Assembly (NCBI GenBank): GCA_038317095.1
Contig: JBBQBB010000010.1
Location: 1 to 64,000 of the forward strand
Source of the DNA: JAGXTF01 sp038317095
Lineage (GTDB): Bacteria; Bacteroidota; Bacteroidia; NS11-12g; UBA955
Direction of reading: 5' to 3'
Length of the DNA: 64,000 nt
Shown here: positions 42,409 through 50,978 of the stretch, in pieces
Layout of the letters: each line of letters opens with the position of its first letter
Position numbering within the stretch: the stretch's first letter is position 1
Notes under the pieces: generated by a model
Database searches by the model: none
Told to the model about the DNA's origin: nothing
Seen by the model: the letters and a program-made list of their open reading frames with translations, nothing else
Position numbers and translations under genes: made by a program

Positions 42409-43366
42409 TTATTTTCACGGCATTTTTTACAAAATAAACTGGATTGTGTTGGCTTTTGTATAGCACCTTTAATTTTTGAAACTTATAACAATTTAAATTG
42501 CATTTTCTAAGATACAACCAAAAATGGCGGTATAATATGTGTTTCAAATCACGATAATTCGAGGAGTATTTGGGTTGGGTAAACAACAATTTATCAATCC
42601 ATATTTGCAATACTTTATAATTAATCCCGGGATTCAATTCGCTAAAGTTATGGTGCAATTCAATTTCATTTTCCGTGCTATTTTTTAAATATTCTAACAG
42701 TACTTTTTTGCGAATTGTTCTCGCATTTAATTTTAGACACAATACATCTTCCTTTTTTCTTTCTTTAATGGTATACCTGGTCAATGGCTCTTTCAAATTA
42801 TGAAAAATCCATTGGTTTCTGTGTTTTGCAAAAAGTTCATAATCTTCTGGCAAGGTATCCGTATCATAAGAATATCCATTTTCCAACAACTCGGACCTGA
42901 AAAAAACAGAGCTGTGAATAATAGGATTATTTAATAAAAACTGATGATAAATTAAGAAATGATCGTTATAAATTTCCCACTGTTTCTTTCCTTCATTTAC
43001 GACAAATTGTGATCCTACAATGTCTATATGTGGATGGATTTCTAGATAATCCGCTTGCAACTCAATCCTATTTCTATCGTACCTATCATCAGAATCAGCG
43101 ATGGCTATAAATACCCCTTTGGCTTCTTTAAATCCAATATTTCTGGCTTCTGCTTGACCTAAATTCTCATCCAGGGTTATTTGAACAATTCTCTCGTCGG
43201 TAAAGGCATCCAAAACATCCTTTGTTTCTTGCTTTGAACCATCATCTACAACAATAATTTCAAGATTGTCATAGGTTTGTTCTAACAAATCATTCAAGCA
43301 CAACCTCAATAAATCGGTTTCATCTTTTACTGCAATAATGACCGAAACTAAAGGTAAATTTTTCAC
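42389..43366 (-). CDS. GT2-family glycosyltransferase
   Basis: 325 residues with a GT-A domain: SVIIAVKDETDLLRLCLNDL, EIIVVDDGSKQET and FIAIADSDDRYDR (the DxD site, about 89-98). The second half (about 190-325) is basic and aromatic with no membrane segment. It is the last gene of the leftward exopolysaccharide operon and probably adds a sugar in repeat-unit assembly. It overlaps tyrS at the 3' ends by 20 bases. Confidence 0.9.
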   Translation of the reverse strand: MKNLPLVSVIIAVKDETDLLRLCLNDLLEQTYDNLEIIVVDDGSKQETKDVLDAFTDERIVQITLDENLGQAEARNIGFKEAKGVFIAIADSDDRYDRNRIELQADYLEIHPHIDIVGSQFVVNEGKKQWEIYNDHFLIYHQFLLNNPIIHSSVFFRSELLENGYSYDTDTLPEDYELFAKHRNQWIFHNLKEPLTRYTIKERKKEDVLCLKLNARTIRKKVLLEYLKNSTENEIELHHNFSELNPGINYKVLQIWIDKLLFTQPKYSSNYRDLKHILYRHFWLYLRKCNLNCYKFQKLKVLYKSQHNPVYFVKNAVKIIIGKSL

Positions 43367-43371
43367 ACGGA

Positions 43372-44427
43372 TTATTTTCGGGCTGCAATATAATCTAGCT
43401 TTTGTTGTTTTAAATAATCTATGCCCAAAAAATATCCTACCAACAACACCAAACCTAAAATTAAACCAATCAAACCCAAAGTCATTCCTTTTTTAAAGGA
43501 TTTTGGAGATTCTGATTCTAACGGTAAACGAATATCATCAACCACAGCAAACAGTGGCTTTCTTCTTTGCATATCCATAGATGCTGCATCTAAAGTTATA
43601 ACACTCTCCGAATACTGCAGTTCTACAATTGCAACATCTCTAATTGCCTGAGATTCAGTAACCCGTGCCGTTTTCTTTACTGCACCAAATAAATTGTCAT
43701 TTATCGCCGCCGCCGAATAGGTGCGGCCCTGAAGTGCATAAAGTATTGAATCTCTTTTTCGCTTTGCCAATTTGACCATCGCAATGGATCTTTCCATTTT
43801 TTTACTGCTGTAGAAATCAGAAATAGTAGTTAAATGGTTCTCTAAAAAAACTTTTGCAAAAAGTTCATTCTGTGAATTTAATTCCATTACATATAAACCA
43901 GACTCCGCTTGAAACGATTTAATGTTACGTTTTATTTGACTGCTAAAAACCCTCAGCCAATAATCCAAATCTTTATTTCCACCAATTTCATAATTTATGT
44001 CATACGCAGGTTTGGTTTTAAAATTTCCTCCAAGCCTATTATTCTCAATATAATAATTGACCAATAAAACTTTTTTCTGGTCAACAATAGCGGTGCTTAA
44101 CAATGTTTGTTCAATGAGTTTGTGCGACAATCCCAAATCTATCATTACCTCCTTATTGCCCGTTGCAGTTTGACCCGAAATTGCAGCCAACAAAGAACCA
44201 CTTCCTGCAGGAGCATTTTTTTCACCCAATATATCATTCTCCAACATATAGGTTATTTTGGAATGATATGTAGTTCCGTTTTTACTTTCTTTCCAATAAC
44301 CGAATGCAAATGCCAAAAAGAAAACCAATGGTGGAATAAACAACCATTTTCGTACTTTCAGGTAAATTGGCTTTACAAACGTATTCGTAAAGTCAAACAG
44401 ATTGAATGCCTTTATTTGCTCTTCCAT
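43372..44427 (-). CDS. Wzz-like polysaccharide chain-length regulator
   Basis: 351 residues with transmembrane helices near the N-terminus (about 29-46) and C-terminus (about 318-340), and a large periplasmic coiled-coil domain between them, the architecture of Wzz/PCP proteins. A proline-containing second helix region (RLPLESESPKSFKKGMTLG before the helix) fits the family. It has no tyrosine-kinase domain. It shares one base with the SLBB gene stop (TAATG), so translation is coupled. Confidence 0.86.
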   Translation of the reverse strand: MEEQIKAFNLFDFTNTFVKPIYLKVRKWLFIPPLVFFLAFAFGYWKESKNGTTYHSKITYMLENDILGEKNAPAGSGSLLAAISGQTATGNKEVMIDLGLSHKLIEQTLLSTAIVDQKKVLLVNYYIENNRLGGNFKTKPAYDINYEIGGNKDLDYWLRVFSSQIKRNIKSFQAESGLYVMELNSQNELFAKVFLENHLTTISDFYSSKKMERSIAMVKLAKRKRDSILYALQGRTYSAAAINDNLFGAVKKTARVTESQAIRDVAIVELQYSESVITLDAASMDMQRRKPLFAVVDDIRLPLESESPKSFKKGMTLGLIGLILGLVLLVGYFLGIDYLKQQKLDYIAARK

Positions 44428-47400
44428 TATTTGGCTGTGGCAATTCTAAATATCGCAATAATAGACAAAACCGCTGTCATTCTTGTTAATAGCTTTGACA
44501 TGAAAATATCAAGATCGAACGGTTTTCCCTTGGCTCCCCCTTTAACTCCAGTTTTTGAGGTTCCATCCTTTGAAGTTACTATAATTTTACTTCCAGGTTT
44601 CACCAGCGGATAAACCCTAAAGAATAAAAAGCGACGGGAAGCCACTCTGGCACCATTGGCCCTAAGAACGACAACGTTCTTTTTATCCGACGATTCTGTA
44701 AATCCGCCTGCATAATTGGAAATATAATACTTAGCTCTTTTACCAGCAGTATAAAATACCCCAAGATCTCGTTCAGAAAATTTATTCACATCACCAGTAA
44801 TTGTTACCAAATTTTCGGCGTACGGCACCGAAACAAAATCCCCTTCTTTTAGAATTACATTGTACTTAGAATGTCTTCTATGTATTGCTTTTCTGCTGTT
44901 GATTACAATCTCCATGGTATCTCCTGAACTCCTTGTTCTTTTTAATTTTATGCCACGCTTGTCTGCATCTGTTCTAAATCCACCTGCCCTAATGTATATC
45001 GAGGCCAACTTTTCATTCTCAGATTGCAAAGCATAATATCCAGGATACCTCACTGCGCCGTCTATATATATCATTTTTAAGGGCATAAAATCTGGATTTC
45101 TGCGCACAAATATTCTATCAAAAGGTTGCAAAGTATAATTTTGCAATTCTCTTTTTATGGTCAAATTATCCGCAATTTTAGAAAAAATAATTTCTGGTTT
45201 TAAAAATTTATATCTTCCATTTTTAAAATAAAAATTACGAACAACTTCAATTGTAGTTCCTGCAGAAATATATTTTAATCCACCGGCCATGTCTATGACA
45301 TTTTGCAACGTTAAACTTTCGGCATAAGCAAAATCACCTGATCTCTTAACTTCACCATATATTGAAACTAGAAATTCATTTCTTAATTCTGATAAATCGA
45401 ATATTCTTATTTCATCATTTTCTTCCAATACATAGTTATCCTTGCGGAAAGGGTCATTCAATATAGAATCAACGTCAAAAGTGCGAATGGTTTTATACCC
45501 TGTCTGTAAATTTGTGTGAACAATAAGTCCCCGTTCTCTTGAAGCCCAAAGCTCCAATCCTCCTGCCAAATCAATAAAATCTTTAACACTTGTATTCTCG
45601 GCAAAACTCATGGTTTTGGGGTCTTTAACAGGGCCCGTAATAGACATATTATAATATCTTTTATAAGGCCTTTTCGAAAATATTGTAATAATATCTCTCG
45701 GTCCTAAAAAAATATTATTCATTCCATTTGATTCAAATATTTTTTCAGGAATAAACGGAATTAATGTTCTGTAATTGTCCAAATCCGTGCGAATAATAAA
45801 GCCTTTCAAACTATCCGCGTCTAAAGCCAATCCGCCAGCCAAATTAACAATATCGCCCAGTCTCATTCCTTCCGCAAAACCAATAGTCGTTGGATTATTC
45901 ACTGCTCCTTCAATTGTAACACTATACGTATTTTTATACGCTAATCTTGAAAAAACAACTACTGCATCTCTTGGCTCTAATAAAAAATCATACCCTACAT
46001 TGCCTTCAACTACTTTGCCGGGTTCAAATTCAATTATTTTTGAATCACCTTCGGTATTGCTGCGAATGATAAATCCTTTGGTTTTGTCTATATCGTCCCT
46101 AAAACCGCCAGCCAATTTTACCAAATCTCCCATTTTCATGCCAGCAGCATAATCCATTGATGCAGGCTTATAAACACTGCCACTGATACTCACCTGATAG
46201 AACTTTTTGAATTCATCTTTTTGAAAAAATACAACTTCATCTCTCGGCATTAATTCAATATCTGAATTTCCAGTATCTGCCAGAATATTTTCTGGATTGA
46301 AGGAAATAATTGTTTTATCTTTCTCAAAATTTGTTCTAATAATATATGCTTTTTGTTTATCCGCTTCTTGCCTTAAACCACCAGCCATAAATATAAATTG
46401 CGATAGCTTTTGGCCAGAAATATAGCTTATCGTCATAGGCTTATAAACAGGGCCTGAAATACTTACTTTGTAGAATTTTTCAAAATCCGATTTGAAAAAT
46501 ATATACACGCTGTCTCTATCCGCAATTTCTATATTGTTTTTTAAGTCCTTGCCTGAAATAACTTCTGCTGGATTAAATGCATAATACGACTTTGTATTGT
46601 CGGGATTGGTTCTAACGATATAACCACGTTCTTTAAAAGCAGTATTTGTTAATCCATTCGCGGTTTTTAAAAGATCACTAACTTTCATGTTTTGACGCAT
46701 GCGATAGGTGCCTGGCACACTTACAGCGCCTGCGACAGATATTACATTTACAGCCTCTCGAACAATTTGTTTCAGAAAAACTGTTTCGCCGCCATTTAAT
46801 TTAAAATTGCCCTTATTGCGAATTAAAGAATCTAAATTAATACTAAGAACTTCATACTTATTATTATTAACCCTCGTAATTACCACATCCTTTAAATATG
46901 TGTCAGGAAAATAGCCACCGGCAAAATTGATTAAATCAACGATGCCTTCACCCTTTTTTAATTCATAATTGCCTGGCTTTAAAATACTACCTCCAATTGT
47001 GCAGTATCTCGTCAATGGTGCAACAATTACATAATCATTGTTCTGCAAATACACATCTTGTTGATGGTATATATCTTTGAAATACTCGTATACGTCAAAA
47101 GAGTCTCTTATTTTACCATCCCGTTTAATGTAAATATTCCTTACCGATCCAGTGTTGCTTGGGCCTCCCATTGAAACCAACGCATTAAAGGCAGAATTAG
47201 TTGCCGGCAATGTATAGGTGCCAGGATTAAAAACTTCACCCATAATGTTTATAGAAACCATTCTAGGGCGTGTTACGGTTACTGAGAAAGAACTTTCATT
47301 GCCGCCCAAACCCAATCTTGAGCCCACCATACTTCTAACCTGTTTTAGCGTTAAGCCTTTAACGAATAACTTTTGATACCCTACAAGATCTATGGACCCT

Positions 47401-48074
47401 GATTCTGAAACCACATAACTTTTGCTCCAATAACGAGACCCCCAAACCTCCAACTGAACAACATCGCCTGTGCCTAAAATATAGCCCTCTGTTGGCACCA
47501 AATCATCTGTTTTGGAAAAGTATTTGAATTTTTTATCCCTGAAAAATTGATGGCCATAAACCACAGACTCAGGATATGTTTCCTGTCTTGCATCTTTTCT
47601 TATCTGCTCAAGATCCTTTTCTAAATAAAATTTTTCTTTCTCCAGAATCAATTTTAAATTTTCATTTTTCATGGCTAAATTAGCCTTCTCTTCGGGGCTT
47701 AAAAATCTCAAAGAATCTTTGTGTTTCAGAGCTGCTATTTCTTGTTCAAGTTTAAATTTTCTTGCCTGCAACTCTAGTTTTCGAATCTCTAACTCAGTTC
47801 TTTTGGTAGAATCATCGATGGATGATTTATCAGTCCTTTTCAATTCATTTAATTCATATTTTTGTTTTTCTAATTCTAATTGTTGTTTTTCTAGGTTAAG
47901 CGCATCTTGGGCTGGATTATTGGGTTGCTGAACAACTACTGCTGGCTTGACGGATGGAGAATCTGCAGTATTAGCTGGTTTCTCAGCAGAATCAGTAAAA
48001 TTAGGAAAAACAAATTGTGCTTTCGCCGAAAAAGCCATTCCAGCTAGTAAAAGAAGTGTTAATGCTTTTTTCAT
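44427..48074 (-). CDS. Giant SLBB-domain polysaccharide export protein
   Basis: 1215 residues. After a signal peptide (to about 19) comes a long Lys/Glu/Leu-rich coiled coil (about 55-170), then a polysaccharide-export (Wza-like) domain (GYILGTGDVVQLEVWGS from about 194). About ten SLBB modules follow with the repeated theme YxVSIxGxVxxP...GxxxxDxxxLAGGF...KGxIIRTN, and a C-terminal hydrophobic segment (TAVLSIIAIFRIATAK). Typical Wza has two SLBB modules. It probably forms the periplasmic and outer-membrane conduit. The 5' end overlaps rmlA by four bases. Confidence 0.9.
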   Translation of the reverse strand: MKKALTLLLLAGMAFSAKAQFVFPNFTDSAEKPANTADSPSVKPAVVVQQPNNPAQDALNLEKQQLELEKQKYELNELKRTDKSSIDDSTKRTELEIRKLELQARKFKLEQEIAALKHKDSLRFLSPEEKANLAMKNENLKLILEKEKFYLEKDLEQIRKDARQETYPESVVYGHQFFRDKKFKYFSKTDDLVPTEGYILGTGDVVQLEVWGSRYWSKSYVVSESGSIDLVGYQKLFVKGLTLKQVRSMVGSRLGLGGNESSFSVTVTRPRMVSINIMGEVFNPGTYTLPATNSAFNALVSMGGPSNTGSVRNIYIKRDGKIRDSFDVYEYFKDIYHQQDVYLQNNDYVIVAPLTRYCTIGGSILKPGNYELKKGEGIVDLINFAGGYFPDTYLKDVVITRVNNNKYEVLSINLDSLIRNKGNFKLNGGETVFLKQIVREAVNVISVAGAVSVPGTYRMRQNMKVSDLLKTANGLTNTAFKERGYIVRTNPDNTKSYYAFNPAEVISGKDLKNNIEIADRDSVYIFFKSDFEKFYKVSISGPVYKPMTISYISGQKLSQFIFMAGGLRQEADKQKAYIIRTNFEKDKTIISFNPENILADTGNSDIELMPRDEVVFFQKDEFKKFYQVSISGSVYKPASMDYAAGMKMGDLVKLAGGFRDDIDKTKGFIIRSNTEGDSKIIEFEPGKVVEGNVGYDFLLEPRDAVVVFSRLAYKNTYSVTIEGAVNNPTTIGFAEGMRLGDIVNLAGGLALDADSLKGFIIRTDLDNYRTLIPFIPEKIFESNGMNNIFLGPRDIITIFSKRPYKRYYNMSITGPVKDPKTMSFAENTSVKDFIDLAGGLELWASRERGLIVHTNLQTGYKTIRTFDVDSILNDPFRKDNYVLEENDEIRIFDLSELRNEFLVSIYGEVKRSGDFAYAESLTLQNVIDMAGGLKYISAGTTIEVVRNFYFKNGRYKFLKPEIIFSKIADNLTIKRELQNYTLQPFDRIFVRRNPDFMPLKMIYIDGAVRYPGYYALQSENEKLASIYIRAGGFRTDADKRGIKLKRTRSSGDTMEIVINSRKAIHRRHSKYNVILKEGDFVSVPYAENLVTITGDVNKFSERDLGVFYTAGKRAKYYISNYAGGFTESSDKKNVVVLRANGARVASRRFLFFRVYPLVKPGSKIIVTSKDGTSKTGVKGGAKGKPFDLDIFMSKLLTRMTAVLSIIAIFRIATAK

Positions 48075-48934
48075 TGTTTGATTATACTTTTTAGATAACT
48101 ACCATATCCACTTTTTTCTAATGGGGTCGCTATTTTTTCCAATTGTTCTTTGTTGATAAACCCATTTCTGTAGGCTATTTCTTCAATACAACCAATTTTT
48201 AGTCCCTGCCTTTCTTCTATAACTTGCACAAACTGGCCAGCTTGCATTAGAGAATTAAATGTACCTGTATCCAACCACGCCGTTCCGCGGCTCATAATCC
48301 TCACATTCAATTGTCCCTTTTCTAAATATACACGGTTTACATCCGTAATTTCTAACTCCCCACGAGAGCTTGGTTCAAGAGTTGCAGCAATTTGCACTAC
48401 ATCGTTATTGTAAAAATACAAACCCGGCACTGCATAGTTAGATTTTGGGGAAGTAGGTTTTTCTTCAATGGAAATTGCCTTTAAATCACTATCAAATTCA
48501 ACAACACCATATCTTTCTGGGTCACTAACGTGGTACGCAAAAACAATTCCACCATCTGGATTTACACTCGACAAAAGAGTTTCTCTAAAATCTGCACCAA
48601 AGAAAATATTGTCTCCCAAAATAAGGGCCACACTGTCATTGCCTATAAAATCTGCACCTAGTATAAATGCTTGGGCCAACCCGTCTGGACTTGGCTGTTC
48701 GCAATATTCAAAGCGGCAACCCAAATTGCTTCCATCACCCAACAACTTCTTAAAATGTGGCAAATCGTGAGGAGTGCTTATAATGAGAATTTCTCTAATT
48801 TCTGCCATCATTAGCACAGACAGCGGATAATAGATCATGGGCTTATCGTAAACAGGCATCATTTGCTTGCTCATAGCCAATGTAAGGGGATGCAATCTTG
48901 TGCCTGATCCTCCGGCAAGTATGATTCCTTTCAT
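48071..48934 (-). CDS. rmlA: Glucose-1-phosphate thymidylyltransferase
   Basis: 287 residues with the nucleotidyltransferase signature GGSGTRLHPLTLAMSKQMMPVYDKPMIYYP near the start (split here: GGSGTRLHP then MPVYDKPMIY), GDNIFF, VPGLYFYN and AWLDTGTF. It makes dTDP-glucose, the donor for rhamnose and other deoxy sugars. The rmlB, rmlC and rmlD partners are absent from the window. It is the first gene of the operon; TAATTTTG (minus strand, 48945-48952) ends ten bases before the ATG. Confidence 0.94.
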   Translation of the reverse strand: MKGIILAGGSGTRLHPLTLAMSKQMMPVYDKPMIYYPLSVLMMAEIREILIISTPHDLPHFKKLLGDGSNLGCRFEYCEQPSPDGLAQAFILGADFIGNDSVALILGDNIFFGADFRETLLSSVNPDGGIVFAYHVSDPERYGVVEFDSDLKAISIEEKPTSPKSNYAVPGLYFYNNDVVQIAATLEPSSRGELEITDVNRVYLEKGQLNVRIMSRGTAWLDTGTFNSLMQAGQFVQVIEERQGLKIGCIEEIAYRNGFINKEQLEKIATPLEKSGYGSYLKSIIKQ

Positions 48935-49012
48935 GAATTATTCGCAAAATTAAAGCTAATCAGCACTTTGGCTGTCCCATGCTCCACCAATTGTAGGAAT
49001 TATTGGACGTAA

Positions 49013-49954
49013 TTAATTTTTGCGTTGGTATACCCTTATCCAATCTATCTGGAAATCATTCGGCAATTTTGCATTATCTATGCAATCTAAGTACCTGTGG
49101 TCCAAAGCATTATTGAGCACAATGAACATCTTTTCTTTATAAAATTGCTCCATCCAGCCATTCAACGTTACTGATTTTACCAATACCCCATCTGTAATGA
49201 AACTAATCTTTCCTGGTTCCCACAAGCAACTGTATATATGAAAAACTGTATCTGTATTTGCAGGCAATTGAAGTGATTTGGTGATAGAAGTTTTACTATT
49301 GTTCTCCGTTTTTCCAAAATGCAGGGTCATGGTTTGTTCATGGATGTCATTGCCATCACATTTACCGTACATTTCAATAATATCAATTTCTGGCGGCCAG
49401 TTATATTTACCTGTTAGCCAAAATGCCGGCCAAGTTGCTGGGCCTTTTGGGTTCTTACTGCGAATGGCAAAATACCCATGTATAAAATTATGAGAATAAT
49501 ATGAATTTACCAAACCCGTGGCGTATGTGGATATGTATACAGAATCTTGCGAAAGTATGGGTTTAGGTGCATATCGGGTTAATAAATGCAGTGTGCCATC
49601 TTTTACGAAAATTTCAGAATCTCCATAATATTGGTGTGGAAATTGAACGTGAAACCTTCCCCATGGCTGGCCCACTTGCCACGTATTTCTATCAAAACTA
49701 TCGAAATTATCCTCGAAAACCAACGAATACGCCTCACTCTCGAAAGGAAATGCCAAACGTGTGGTTGATTTTTCTTGATCTTTTTCGTACTTTCTTTGGG
49801 ATCCGTTGTTTTTGAAATCAAAGTACCGTTTAAAAAAAATACCAAACTTGGCTCTTCCATGTCTTCTCATCGTAGTGTCGGCGCCTTGTGAGTATAGATC
49901 TAATGCACCACCCAGAACAACCAAAAGTAAAATAAAACGAGGAAATAACTGCAT
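49013..49954 (-). CDS. Secreted glycoside hydrolase family 16 protein
   Basis: 313 residues from the ATG at 49954, with a signal peptide (MQLFPRFILLLVVLGGALDLYSQ). The GH16 catalytic motif PEIDIIEMYG contains the paired Glu/Asp/Glu residues, with FIHGYFAIRSKNPKG and the tail NDFQIDWIRVYQRK also typical. It would cleave beta-glucans, agar-like or related polysaccharide. Its place just upstream of an export operon suggests processing of the exported polymer. TATCTTTG (49961-49968) ends six bases before the ATG and includes the alternative TTG start. Confidence 0.92.
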   Translation of the reverse strand: MQLFPRFILLLVVLGGALDLYSQGADTTMRRHGRAKFGIFFKRYFDFKNNGSQRKYEKDQEKSTTRLAFPFESEAYSLVFEDNFDSFDRNTWQVGQPWGRFHVQFPHQYYGDSEIFVKDGTLHLLTRYAPKPILSQDSVYISTYATGLVNSYYSHNFIHGYFAIRSKNPKGPATWPAFWLTGKYNWPPEIDIIEMYGKCDGNDIHEQTMTLHFGKTENNSKTSITKSLQLPANTDTVFHIYSCLWEPGKISFITDGVLVKSVTLNGWMEQFYKEKMFIVLNNALDHRYLDCIDNAKLPNDFQIDWIRVYQRKN

Positions 49955-50005
49955 TGGGTGCAAAGATAGTGTTGCCTTTGGCTAGCTTGTACTAATTTTG
50001 TAGCA

Positions 50006-50896
50006 TTGAATCCTGAATATAAAAGTGGCTTTGTAAGTATTATAGGCATGCCCAATGCCGGAAAAAGTACGCTTTACAATACGTTGATGGGCGAAAAACT
50101 GGCTATTATTAATTCTAAGGCGCAAACTACTAGGCACCGTATTTTAGGTATAAAAACCACAGATACAGCACAGATTGTTTATTCAGACACTCCTGGCATT
50201 CTTAGAAAACTAAGTTATAAAATGCATGAACAAATGATGCAATTTGTGAATGAAAGTATGGAAGACAGCGATGTCCTAATACTACTAGTGGATGTAAATG
50301 AAAAGGAATTTTCACCTGAAATTGCCAATAAATTCAACCGATTTGAAGGGAAAAAAATAGTTGCGGTGAATAAAATAGACCAAACTACCCAAGAATGGAT
50401 TGAAAAGAAAATGGATAAATGGAAACAAGAATTTATTGCAGATGATTACGTTCCACTTTCGGCTTTAAACAATTTTAATGTGGACGTACTCGAAAAATTG
50501 GTCTTGAATTATTTGCCTGAGCATCCTCCCTACTTTAGTGGAGAAGACATAACAGATCGCAGCGAAAGATTTTTTGTAAACGAAATGATTAGGAACAATA
50601 TTTTAAAGCAATACAGCGAAGAAATTCCTTATTCATCAGAAGTTGTAACGCTTTCATTTAAAGAAAATACCAAAATCATTAAAATCAGTTGCGAAATTAT
50701 CACGGAAAGAGAATCTCAGAAAGGCATAATAATTGGCAATAAGGGAGCTGGAATTAAAAAACTGGGAACGGCTGCAAGGAAGGATTTGGAGGAATTTTTT
50801 CAGAAACAAGTCTTTTTAGAATTGTTTGTAAAAGTCAGGGAAAATTGGAGAAACAATCCAAATATGTTGCGACAATTTGGTTATGAGCCAGATTGA
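50006..50896 (+). CDS. era: Era, GTPase for 16S rRNA maturation and 30S assembly
   Basis: 296 residues. G-domain motifs: GMPNAGKST (G1), DTPGI (G3) and NKID (G4). A KH domain at the C-terminus includes GNKGAGIKKLGTAARKDLEE and ends NMLRQFGYEPD. Translation starts at TTG 50006, because the first ATG lies inside the P-loop. TAATTTTG (49993-50000) ends five bases before it. A strong terminator follows the stop. Confidence 0.96.
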   Translation: MNPEYKSGFVSIIGMPNAGKSTLYNTLMGEKLAIINSKAQTTRHRILGIKTTDTAQIVYSDTPGILRKLSYKMHEQMMQFVNESMEDSDVLILLVDVNEKEFSPEIANKFNRFEGKKIVAVNKIDQTTQEWIEKKMDKWKQEFIADDYVPLSALNNFNVDVLEKLVLNYLPEHPPYFSGEDITDRSERFFVNEMIRNNILKQYSEEIPYSSEVVTLSFKENTKIIKISCEIITERESQKGIIIGNKGAGIKKLGTAARKDLEEFFQKQVFLELFVKVRENWRNNPNMLRQFGYEPD

Positions 50897-50930
50897 ATAC
50901 ATTAAAATCAAACAGGGAATTATTCTCACA

Positions 50931-50959
50931 AAAAAAGCCGAAATTAATTCGGCTTTTTT
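50931..50959. terminator. Bidirectional intrinsic terminator between era and the Calx-beta protein gene
   Basis: A perfect inverted repeat, AAAAAAGCCGAA / TTCGGCTTTTTT with a five-base loop, has an A run on one side and a T run on the other. It therefore works in both directions and ends both convergent transcripts. Confidence 0.9.
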
Positions 50960-50978
50960 GTTGCATTTATTTGAGCAA

